In this document: positions 1-5,185 of the stretch, piece by piece
How positions within the stretch are numbered: position 1 is the first letter of the stretch
Layout of the letters: each line of letters begins with the position of its first letter
Origin: Chloroflexota bacterium
GTDB lineage: Bacteria > Chloroflexota > Dehalococcoidia > UBA2247 > RBG-13-53-26
Assembly: GCA_017885485.1 (NCBI GenBank)
Contig: JAFNFZ010000263.1
Location: forward strand, 1-7,184
Reading direction: 5' to 3'
DNA: 7,184 nucleotides
Program-made: the position numbers and the translations under genes
Notes under the pieces: model-generated
Told to the model about the DNA's origin: nothing
What the model saw: only the letters and a program-made list of their open reading frames with translations
Databases searched by the model: none

Positions 1-497
1 CGCGTGCCGCTGAGTTTGACCCCCCTCGCGAAGTCGATTATGTCAAGTGCTTCGCCCAGCTCCCAATGCGGCCGCGCACGGAAATCGAACTGCGGCGGGG
101 TTCCCCAGGTTCGTACCGCGACGTTGTCTGAAGATTCCTTGCCGATGGGCACGGAGACGTCTGGGATATTGGGAACCCTCAGCAAGAGGTCGTGCAGACG
201 CTCGTCGACCGTCTCCACCTCGGCCTCGGCCAGCTTGATTTGCTGGCGGACGTTGGCCAATTCCTGAGTCACCTCTTCCGACAGGGCGACTTCCGCTTCT
301 GCTTGGGCCGTTTTCATCTGGCCGTATTTCCTGCTCTCTTGCCTGCGTTGCGCCCGAAGCGACTCCACATCGGTGAGCAGCTTGCGTCGCTGGTCATCAA
401 GCCGCAGGATGTCGTCCAGCGGCGCACTGTCGTGCCGATTTTCCAGGGCTTGTCTGACCAGATTGGTGTTCTGTCTGATGAACTGGATACTCAGCAT
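1..497 (-). CDS. serS: Seryl-tRNA synthetase, N-terminal part (runs off the left edge)
   Basis: This gene charges tRNA-Ser with serine in the cytoplasm. Only the first 165 codons are present; the C-terminal catalytic core lies beyond position 1. The visible part begins MLSIQFIRQN and contains the SerRS tRNA-binding arm: a long charged helical hairpin at about residues 27-105, rich in Q, E, R and K. It is followed by the family linker with 'VPNIP' (108-112), 'VPIGK' (116-120), 'DNVAVRTWG' (124-132) and 'PHWELGEALDIIDF' (143-156), then 'GVKLSGT', the entry to the aminoacylation domain. The start at 497 is supported by the usual SerRS N-terminus and by a purine-rich GGGGAG placed almost against the ATG, closer than usual. 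It lies 33 bases after the lysS stop on the same strand, so the two genes are probably one transcript. Identification is secure from the motifs; the missing part cannot be judged. Confidence 0.95.
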   Translation of the reverse strand, partial: MLSIQFIRQNTNLVRQALENRHDSAPLDDILRLDDQRRKLLTDVESLRAQRRQESRKYGQMKTAQAEAEVALSEEVTQELANVRQQIKLAEAEVETVDERLHDLLLRVPNIPDVSVPIGKESSDNVAVRTWGTPPQFDFRARPHWELGEALDIIDFARGVKLSGT

Positions 498-530
498 ACT
501 CCCCTGCCGGCAGAGACTGCTATGCTAACT

Positions 531-2012
531 TTACCACTTCGTCTTGTGTTGGGGGAAGAGGATTACCTCACGTATGCTTTGTTGATTCGTGAGCAGCATC
601 ACCAGGCGGTCTATGCCCACCCCGAGACCGCCCGTGGGTGGCATACCGTGTTCCAGTGCCGTGATGAAATCCTCTTGATAGTGCTCGGCTTCCTCGTCAC
701 CAAAGCGGGCGCGCCATTCCTCTTGTTGGGTGAACCGCGCTGCCTGCTCAATGGGGTCATTGAGCTCGGTGAAAGCGTTGGCGAACTCCATCCCGGCCGC
801 GAAGGCTTCAAACCTTTCCACTATTCGAGGGTTGTCAGGTTTGGTCTTGGCCAGTGGTGTGGTATCTGCCGGGTAGTCAAGGAGGAAAGTCGGTTGAATG
901 AGGCGGGGCTCGACAAACTCGGAAAGCAGCTTGTCAACCAGGTACGCCGGGCTCATGGTCTGGTCAAGCTCCATTCCCTTGTCTTCCATCGCCCGACGCA
1001 GCCGCTGGCCCCCGTCACAGAGACATTCATCAAGGTCCAGACTGCAATACTCCTGAACGGCATCGCTCAGGGTGACGCGCTTCCAGGGAGGAGCGAAGTC
1101 CAGCGCATGATCGCCGTAGTTGACCTTCATGCCCCCCAGCACCTCTCGGGCGACACAGGACACCATCTCCTCCAGCATGGCCATGACATCATTGTAGTCG
1201 GCATATGCCTCGTAGCTTTCCAGTGTGGTGAACTCGGGGTTATGTTTGATGGAGATGCCTTCGTTGCGGAAAATACGACCTATCTCGTAGACCTTGTCAA
1301 AGCCGCTGACGATCATTCGCTTCAGGTATAGCTCCGTGGCTATCCGCAGGTAGAAATCCTGATCGAGAGCCTGGTGGTGAGTAACGAAAGGACGAGCCCT
1401 GGCCCCGCCGGCCACAGGCTGGAAAACAGGCGTCTCGACCTCGATGAAACCTCTGCCCTCAAGGAAGCGCCGTATGGCCGCAATGATGTGGCTGCGTTTG
1501 ACGAATATGTCCTTGGTTTCCTGGTTGGAGATGAGGTCCAGGTAGCGCTGGCGATATCGTTTCTCCACGTCAACCAGTCCGTGCCATTTCTCGGGCAGTG
1601 GCTGAAGAGCTTTGGCCAGGATGGTGAAGTCTGATACGTTGACGGTGATTTCCCCTCTCCGGGTCCTGAACAATGTCCCCCTCACGCCGACGAAGTCACC
1701 CAGGTCGAGGTCATGAAGGATCTCGTATTTCTCCAAGCCTATGTGCTCACTGGCGAAATAGGTCTGGATTCTTCCCGAACCATCCTGTAGGTCAACAAAA
1801 GTAGCTTTGCCCATATCGCGATGGGCCACGATCCGACCGGCAACGCTGTACACCGCGTTGGGAGCCACTTTGCCTTCTTCGACCAGTGCCTTGGCTTCCT
1901 GTGCGGTGTGGGTGCGGGTATAGCGGTTGGGATATGGATTGATCCCGCGCTGGCGCAGTTGCTGCACTTTGGCAGTCCGCTGTTGGGTCATATCCTCTAG
2001 TCTTTTGCTCAT
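531..2012 (-). CDS. lysS: Lysyl-tRNA synthetase, class II
   Basis: This enzyme attaches lysine to tRNA-Lys using ATP, in the cytoplasm. At 493 aa it has the usual bacterial LysRS length. The N-terminus has the 'GINPYPNRY' segment (23-31), followed by an OB-fold anticodon-binding domain at about 55-135 ('VAGRIVAHRDMGKATFVDLQD'-type core). The class II catalytic domain follows. Motif 1 is around 183-197 ('GFIEVETPVF', P195). Motif 2 is around 246-265 ('RIFRNEG', then 'HNPEFTTLE'). Motif 3 is 'GLGVGIDRL' (462-470, R469). These mark class IIb LysRS and not AspRS or AsnRS. The C-terminal tail 'FPQHKTKW' differs slightly from the common 'FPxxRP' ending. The ATG at 2012 is preceded by only a weak AAAGG, but a promoter lies close upstream and no better start fits the family N-terminus. 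It heads a lysS-serS pair and is divergent from the ATP synthase operon. Confidence 0.97.
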   Translation of the reverse strand: MSKRLEDMTQQRTAKVQQLRQRGINPYPNRYTRTHTAQEAKALVEEGKVAPNAVYSVAGRIVAHRDMGKATFVDLQDGSGRIQTYFASEHIGLEKYEILHDLDLGDFVGVRGTLFRTRRGEITVNVSDFTILAKALQPLPEKWHGLVDVEKRYRQRYLDLISNQETKDIFVKRSHIIAAIRRFLEGRGFIEVETPVFQPVAGGARARPFVTHHQALDQDFYLRIATELYLKRMIVSGFDKVYEIGRIFRNEGISIKHNPEFTTLESYEAYADYNDVMAMLEEMVSCVAREVLGGMKVNYGDHALDFAPPWKRVTLSDAVQEYCSLDLDECLCDGGQRLRRAMEDKGMELDQTMSPAYLVDKLLSEFVEPRLIQPTFLLDYPADTTPLAKTKPDNPRIVERFEAFAAGMEFANAFTELNDPIEQAARFTQQEEWRARFGDEEAEHYQEDFITALEHGMPPTGGLGVGIDRLVMLLTNQQSIREVILFPQHKTKW

Positions 2013-2032
2013 GGCCTTTGTTGGGTAGCGGT

Positions 2033-2062
2033 ATTATAGGCTATTCCTCACCTGACCTGCAA
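2033..2062 (-). promoter_or_regulatory. Candidate sigma70-type promoter for lysS-serS
   Basis: Read on the minus strand, a perfect -10 box TATAAT (2038 to 2033) lies 18 bases downstream of a poor -35 box TTGCAG (2062 to 2057; three of six consensus bases). A start about 7 bases past the -10 box would fall near 2026, leaving a leader of roughly 13 bases before the lysS ATG at 2012. The exact -10 match and position support it; the weak -35 leaves room for activation by a bound factor. Confidence 0.6.
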
Positions 2063-2063
2063 G

Positions 2064-2097
2064 AAGACGCCGCGTGTGACAAAGACGCCGCGTGTGA
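2064..2097. repeat. Two-copy 16-bp direct repeat between divergent -35 boxes
   Basis: The unit AAGACGCCGCGTGTGA occurs at 2064-2079 and again, base for base, at 2082-2097, with two bases (CA) between, giving an 18-bp period. Each unit contains a small dyad, ACGC-C-GCGT (2067-2075 and 2085-2093). The repeat fills the gap between the lysS -35 box (ending at 2062) and the atp -35 box (starting at 2098). That placement suggests a pair of binding sites for a regulator, though a chance tandem duplication is possible. The repeat itself is directly seen; a role as operator is inference. Confidence 0.8.
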
Positions 2098-2126
2098 TTG
2101 ACCCACATCGTTGCCGATAGTATAGT
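2098..2126 (+). promoter_or_regulatory. Candidate sigma70-type promoter of the ATP synthase operon
   Basis: A -35 box TTGACC (2098-2103, five of six consensus bases) is separated by an ideal 17-base spacer from a -10 box TATAGT (2121-2126, five of six). Transcription would start near 2133, about 29 bases before the first gene at 2162. The direct repeat at 2064-2097 abuts the -35 box. This is the only good promoter I find ahead of the operon. Confidence 0.75.
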
Positions 2127-2161
2127 GAGGAGTCAACCCCCGGGCAGAGGGCAGAACCAGG

Positions 2162-2392
2162 ATGAACAAGTGGGTGCTGGCAGCGCGGCTTATGGGGATC
2201 GGCTGGTACATCGGCATATCAGTGGCCGGCGGGATACTCGGGGGGATTTGGGTTGACAACAAACTTGGCACTTCGATAGTATTTACGCTGGTTGGGATTG
2301 TCCTGGGACTGGCAGTGGCCCTTTATGGCACCTATCGCATGATCTCGCCGCTCATGAGGGAAGGAAGAGGCAAAGACGAAAACGGTGAGTAA
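2162..2392 (+). CDS. atpZ: AtpZ/AtpI family small membrane protein, first gene of the ATP synthase operon
   Basis: This is a 76-aa protein with two predicted membrane helices (about 10-32 and 38-62) and a short charged C-terminal tail (REGRGKDENGE). The glycine-rich first helix 'GGILGGIWVDNKLGTS' (23-38), with its W-x-D turn before the second helix, is the hallmark of the short two-helix AtpZ family found first in many atp operons. Proteins of the AtpI/AtpZ group have been linked to c-ring assembly and to Mg2+ or Ca2+ supply; which applies here cannot be told from sequence. The ATG at 2162 lies about 29 bases after the predicted transcription start and has only a modest upstream GAGG (2147-2150). 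Its TAA overlaps the atpB ATG by one base (TAATG), so the two are probably translationally coupled. The longer four-helix AtpI is unlikely given the length. Confidence 0.85.
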   Translation: MNKWVLAARLMGIGWYIGISVAGGILGGIWVDNKLGTSIVFTLVGIVLGLAVALYGTYRMISPLMREGRGKDENGE

Positions 2393-3570
2393 TGCCTAGC
2401 CTCGGATGCTCTACCCGCCTCCTGGTCATCATAGCCGCCGTTGTCCTGGTTCTCTTCCTGGTCGGGCTGATTGGCGGTGCCATTGGCGAAGGTCTTCTGG
2501 GAGAGAGGGTCATCGGTCTCCTGGATGTACCCCCCCTCGAGATCCACTCATTCTTCAAGGGTGACATTCTGTTCGAAGCGGGCCCACTGGCCATCTCGAA
2601 CACTCTGCTTGCTTCCTGGGTCACCGTTCTTGCAGTCGTTGCTCTTGCCTTTGCGGCCACCCGGAAGATGAAGATCATCCCAGGCCGGTTGCAGGGGCTG
2701 TTTGAGGCTGCTCTGGAACTCCTCCTCAGCTTCGTGGAGAGTGTGGCTGGGCACAAGAACGGCCGCAGGTTCTTCCCCGTGATCGCTACCATCTTCATCT
2801 TCGTTCTGTTCAACGCCTATCTCGCTCTTCTCCCCGTCTACGGACCCGGCATCTATGTCCGTGAGGAAGAAGAAGTTGTGTCTCCGGTAGCCGGGACGGT
2901 GATTGAGCTTGCAGCGCATCCTGATGAGGGCAAGGATGTGATCAGGGTAGAAGAAGGAGAGGTCGTCCTCAGAATAGATGATGGATCAGGGACTCCTGTT
3001 GAGGTGACGGCTCCGAAGGCCGGCGAATTTGAGTATCATGAGGGCCTGGTCGAAGGTGAGACCGTGGCCGTTGACCAGTCTCTGGCCGAGGTCATTGCCA
3101 AGCCACCCCTCCTCCGCTCGGCCAGCACAGACATAAACATGACTCTGGCTCTGGCCCTTATGGCCGTGCTGTTCATTGAGCTGTGGGGCCTCACCGGGAA
3201 GGGATTTCGCAACTACATCGGCGAGTACGTCAACGTGAAGGAGCTTGCCAGAGGGTTCAAGCTGTTTTTCAAGGGCAAGGTTGCGGACGCTCTCATGTCC
3301 ATAGTCACCGGTGTCATCAACATCATTATCGGCGGGCTGGAGGCATTCAGCCACATGATGCGGATGGTCAGCTTTGCCTTCCGTCTCTTCGGTAACATGA
3401 CCGCAGGGGAGATACTGGTGTTGTCGGCCACTTTCCTCATCCCCTGGGTCATGGCAATACCGTTCTACGGACTGGAGCTGCTCATCGGGTTCATCCAGGC
3501 CCTCATATTCGGAGGCCTGACTCTGGTATTCGCCAGCATAGCAGTGGCCCATGAGGGGGAGGAACACTGA
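2392..3570 (+). CDS. atpB: F1Fo ATP synthase subunit a, with an inserted extramembrane domain
   Basis: Subunit a forms the proton half-channels beside the c ring. The 392-aa protein is longer than the usual 230-290 aa. In order: an extra hydrophobic segment (about 9-31); the canonical first helix 'ISNTLLASWVTVL' (68-80 onward); the 'PGRLQGLFEAALEL' amphipathic stretch (97-110); a helix about 127-148 ('FIFVLFNAYLALLP'); an acidic insert of about 80 residues (about 157-238); 'STDINMTLALAL' (244-255); and the two long C-terminal helices. Essential R331 lies in 'SFAFRLFGNMTAGE' (327-340), aligning with E. coli R210; E340 aligns with E219. Q369 in 'GFIQALIF' aligns with E. coli Q252, and E362 takes the place of H245, a common bacterial variant. 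The ATG overlaps the upstream stop by one base, with a weak GGTGAG before it. Identity is certain; the insert is the odd part. Confidence 0.97.
   Translation: MPSLGCSTRLLVIIAAVVLVLFLVGLIGGAIGEGLLGERVIGLLDVPPLEIHSFFKGDILFEAGPLAISNTLLASWVTVLAVVALAFAATRKMKIIPGRLQGLFEAALELLLSFVESVAGHKNGRRFFPVIATIFIFVLFNAYLALLPVYGPGIYVREEEEVVSPVAGTVIELAAHPDEGKDVIRVEEGEVVLRIDDGSGTPVEVTAPKAGEFEYHEGLVEGETVAVDQSLAEVIAKPPLLRSASTDINMTLALALMAVLFIELWGLTGKGFRNYIGEYVNVKELARGFKLFFKGKVADALMSIVTGVINIIIGGLEAFSHMMRMVSFAFRLFGNMTAGEILVLSATFLIPWVMAIPFYGLELLIGFIQALIFGGLTLVFASIAVAHEGEEH
2860..3105 (+). other. Inserted acidic domain in AtpB resembling a biotinyl/lipoyl-type barrel-sandwich hybrid
   Basis: Residues about 157-238 of AtpB interrupt the loop between 'LLPVYGPGIYV' and the conserved 'STDIN' segment. 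The insert reads as two similar halves. Half one has 'VVSPVAGTVIEL' (162-173) and then 'EEGEVVLRIDDG' (187-198). Half two has 'VEVTAPKAGEFEY' (203-215) and then 'VEGETVAVDQSLAEVI' (220-235). The 'V-x-P-x-x-G-x-(V/F)' followed by 'G-x-x-V-x-x-x-x-x-L' pattern is typical of biotinyl/lipoyl and HlyD-like hybrid folds. The turn that would carry the modified lysine (around 196-201) has no lysine, so a swinging-arm role is unlikely. I count 21 acidic and 6 basic residues. The reading frame and base use continue smoothly, so it is part of the gene and not an error. The fold is inferred from pattern only. Confidence 0.65.
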
Positions 3571-3612
3571 CAGGTTACTGACACTACAGGGAAAACGAAA
3601 GGAGGATTGTAG

Positions 3613-3855
3613 ATGGATCCAGAAACTGTCAAATGGCTTGCCGTAGGGTTGACCGGTAGCATAGGGCTGCTGGGACCGGCGCTGGGGTTGGGGCTGATTG
3701 GTTATGCCACGGTCACCGCCCTGGGACGCAACCCCGAAGCCCGAGGTGCGATCCTGACCAACATGATCCTGGTTGCCGCTCTCACTGAAGCGATCGGCAT
3801 TTATGCCCTGATCGTATCGATTATTCTTGCCATGGTCGCCAAGACAGCGGCATAA
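3613..3855 (+). CDS. atpE: F1Fo ATP synthase subunit c (proton-type ring subunit)
   Basis: This 80-aa hairpin of two membrane helices (about 8-35 and 47-74) oligomerises into the rotating c ring. The glycine-rich first helix has 'GPALGLGLIG' (21-30), the cytoplasmic polar loop is 'GRNPEARG' (38-45; R39, N40, P41), and the ion-carrying carboxylate is E59 in 'ALTEAIGIYAL' (56-66). Compared with the sodium-binding c subunit of Ilyobacter, the key glutamine is replaced by L26 and the serine after the carboxylate by A60, which points to proton coupling. A very strong AAAGGAGG ends 7 bases before the ATG, as expected for the subunit needed in most copies. It starts 42 bases after atpB and is followed by a tiny ORF rather than directly by atpF. 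Confidence 0.98.
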   Translation: MDPETVKWLAVGLTGSIGLLGPALGLGLIGYATVTALGRNPEARGAILTNMILVAALTEAIGIYALIVSIILAMVAKTAA

Positions 3856-3883
3856 GCAGTATTGCACAAGGCCGATCAGAGTT

Positions 3884-3890
3884 AAGGAGG
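3884..3890 (+). promoter_or_regulatory. Strong Shine-Dalgarno sequence of the 38-codon ORF
   Basis: AAGGAGG stands 4 bases before the ATG at 3895. It is as good a match as the site before atpE and better than those before atpB, atpH or atpG. It lies too far (about 150 bases) from the atpF start to serve that gene, which has its own AGAGGAG at 4029-4035. It is the main reason for treating the small ORF as translated. Confidence 0.75.
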
Positions 3891-3894
3891 AGAC

Positions 3895-4011
3895 ATGGGA
3901 AATGGAAGTATACCTATCCCCGTCTTGGTGTTTGTTCTGGCGATCCTGCTGAGTGGGATGTTGTTTGTGGGATCATTTGCTCTGGTAGTGCTAATACTTG
4001 GCACGCCATAG
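3895..4011 (+). CDS. Small hydrophobic single-span peptide (38 aa) between atpE and atpF, function unknown
   Basis: I do not recognise this protein. It reads MGNGSIPIPV, then a nearly uninterrupted apolar stretch (about residues 9-35: L, V, F, A, I, G, with S20 and S27), and ends in LGTP. It has no charged residue at all, so it would be almost wholly buried in the membrane as one long helix, with glycines at 21 and 26 that could pack against a partner helix. The ATG has a strong SD, the stop is TAG at 4009-4011, and the ORF takes up most of the 185 bases between atpE and atpF. Between Fo genes c and b, a role in c-ring or stator assembly, or as a supernumerary Fo subunit, is a reasonable inference but unproven. 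Alternatively it could be a leader peptide tuning atpF translation. No cysteine or lipobox suggests a lipoprotein. Confidence 0.65.
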   Translation: MGNGSIPIPVLVFVLAILLSGMLFVGSFALVVLILGTP

Positions 4012-4040
4012 CATACCTAGTCTATTGAAGAGGAGCTGGT

Positions 4041-4553
4041 ATGCTCGACAAACTGGGGATTGACTTACCACAGTTGCTGGCTTTCGTAGTTAACTTCTTC
4101 CTCTTGTTGGGGCTGTTGACGCTGGTCTTGTACAAACCAATGACCAGGATGTTGGATCAGCGAGCGGCCAAGATCAAGGAAAGCCTGGACCAGGCCGAGC
4201 AGATGAAGCAGGAAATGGCCCGCGCCGAAGAAACGGTGAAAGCACAGATCGAGGCCGGGCGCAGAGAAGGCCAGGCAATGGTGGCTCAGGCATCGCAAAC
4301 ATCCGACAGGATCAAGGAGGACGCCAGGGCCGAAGCCAGAAAAGAGGCAGAAGTCCTCATTGCCAAAGCCAGAGCTGAGATCGCCATGGAGAGGGACGAG
4401 AGTCTCAACGAACTGCGTCGGGAGTTTGCCGATCTGGCGGTCCTGGCTGCCGAAAAGGTTATTGAACAGTCACTGGACAGAAAAGCCCACCAGCAGCTAA
4501 TCGAGAAGGTGTTGCAGGATGGACTTGCCTCTAGGAAAGGTGACTTGAACTAG
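4041..4553 (+). CDS. atpF: F1Fo ATP synthase subunit b (peripheral stalk)
   Basis: Subunit b dimerises to form the stalk that holds F1 still against the turning c ring. The 170-aa protein has a short N-terminus, one membrane helix (about 10-31, with 'FVVNFFLLLGLL' at 15-26) and the usual 'YKPMTRMLDQRAAKI' junction (31-45). A long charged helix up to about 150 (for example 'RAEARKEAEVLIAKARAEIA', 96-115) is a coiled-coil dimer stalk, and a C-terminal helix binds delta ('LAVLAAEKVIEQSLD', 132-146). Length is typical of a single b gene, and no b' copy is seen. AGAGGAG at 4029-4035 stands 5 bases before the ATG. The stop is 4 bases before the atpH start. Confidence 0.97.
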   Translation: MLDKLGIDLPQLLAFVVNFFLLLGLLTLVLYKPMTRMLDQRAAKIKESLDQAEQMKQEMARAEETVKAQIEAGRREGQAMVAQASQTSDRIKEDARAEARKEAEVLIAKARAEIAMERDESLNELRREFADLAVLAAEKVIEQSLDRKAHQQLIEKVLQDGLASRKGDLN

Positions 4554-4557
4554 ATCA

Positions 4558-5085
4558 ATGGGCAAGGGTATCTCGGGCAGAAGGCATGCCCAGGCAGTGT
4601 TCCAGATTGCCCTGGACAGTGGGCAACTGGATAGATGGCAGTCCGACCTGGAGATCATGGCCGGTGTCCTGCAGGATGCGGAAGTGGTCTCGTTCCTGGA
4701 GAATCCGCGGATCAGTCATGTGAGGAAGACGGAGCTATTGCATCTGGCGCTCCGCGACATCGCGCCTGCGGCCCTGAACTTGGCCAGGCTCCTGGCCGCC
4801 AGGAACCGCCTCCGCATGATACCTAACCTCGTGACTGAGTACCGACGCCTGGTCTATGCCCACAAAGGGATAGTTGAAGCGGATGTGACTACGGCTATTC
4901 CTCTTACTGAGCCGGAAAAGGAGAGGATAGGGAGAGGTGTGGCTATGATCACCGGCAAGACCGTGATGCTTGATCTGAAGGTTGATCCCGGGGTCATAGG
5001 GGGATTAGTGGTGCGGGTGGGAGATGAGCTGATGGATGGGAGTGTGCGTACCAGGCTGCAGGAACTCCGCAGGAGCCTGGCTTGA
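4558..5085 (+). CDS. atpH: F1Fo ATP synthase subunit delta (OSCP type)
   Basis: Subunit delta sits on top of F1 and ties it to the b stalk. The 175-aa length is typical. The N-terminal helical domain opens with 'RRHAQAVFQIAL' (8-19), the family's R-x-A-x-A-x-F pattern. The C-terminal domain has 'VDPGVIGGLVVRVGDELMDG' (142-161) followed by 'SVRTRLQELRRSL', matching the delta/OSCP signature of a G-G-x-x-x-x-x-G motif, then an aspartate and an S-x-x-x-x-L. It begins 4 bases after the atpF stop and lacks a well-placed SD (the nearest purine run, AGGAAAGGTGA, lies inside atpF at 4533-4543), so it probably depends on coupling to atpF translation. A 100-base gap separates it from atpA. Confidence 0.96.
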   Translation: MGKGISGRRHAQAVFQIALDSGQLDRWQSDLEIMAGVLQDAEVVSFLENPRISHVRKTELLHLALRDIAPAALNLARLLAARNRLRMIPNLVTEYRRLVYAHKGIVEADVTTAIPLTEPEKERIGRGVAMITGKTVMLDLKVDPGVIGGLVVRVGDELMDGSVRTRLQELRRSLA

Positions 5086-5171
5086 TCTACGGATCAGAGA
5101 GTGCTGTTTACCTTAAGGGCGCTCGTTGCCTGTTTGAGAATGCTCCTGGTTATGCCTGCAGAAGTTGCATT

Positions 5172-5179
5172 GGAGGTGA
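5172..5179 (+). promoter_or_regulatory. Full-length Shine-Dalgarno sequence before atpA
   Basis: GGAGGTGA is an unbroken complement of the core anti-SD of 16S rRNA and stands 6 bases before the atpA ATG. It fixes the atpA start at 5186 and is the strongest site among the F1 genes here, in keeping with the three alpha copies needed per complex. Confidence 0.8.
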
Positions 5180-5185
5180 GATAGC

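Noticed and set aside
504..520. Small palindrome CTGCCGGCAG (504-513) and an overlapping 4-bp hairpin in the lysS-serS gap
   Set aside because: The stems are short, mutually exclusive and have no following T run, so they are not a terminator; the genes most likely stay co-transcribed.
192..1331. Long open frame (379 codons) on the plus strand opposite serS and lysS
   Set aside because: It lies antisense to two clearly recognised synthetase genes and has no recognisable domain. It spans the lysS-serS junction and has the low-complexity composition of a shadow frame in GC-rich DNA.
2860..3105. Possibility that the AtpB insert is a lipoylated or biotinylated carrier domain
   Set aside because: The lysine at the modification hairpin is absent (sequence there is DDGSGT), so a swinging-arm cofactor is not supported; only the fold resemblance is kept.
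3613..3855. Sodium-coupled c ring
   Set aside because: Residues aligned with the sodium ligands are L26 and A60 in place of Q and S, leaving only the E59 carboxylate, as in proton-type rings.
2986..3867. Open frame of 293 codons on the minus strand opposite atpB and atpE
   Set aside because: It is antisense to two certain genes, and its Q-, H- and G-rich composition is typical of a reverse-strand shadow.
5155..5171. TGCA-GAAGT-TGCA hairpin just before the atpA SD
   Set aside because: A four-base-pair stem is too weak and too likely by chance to call a regulatory structure.
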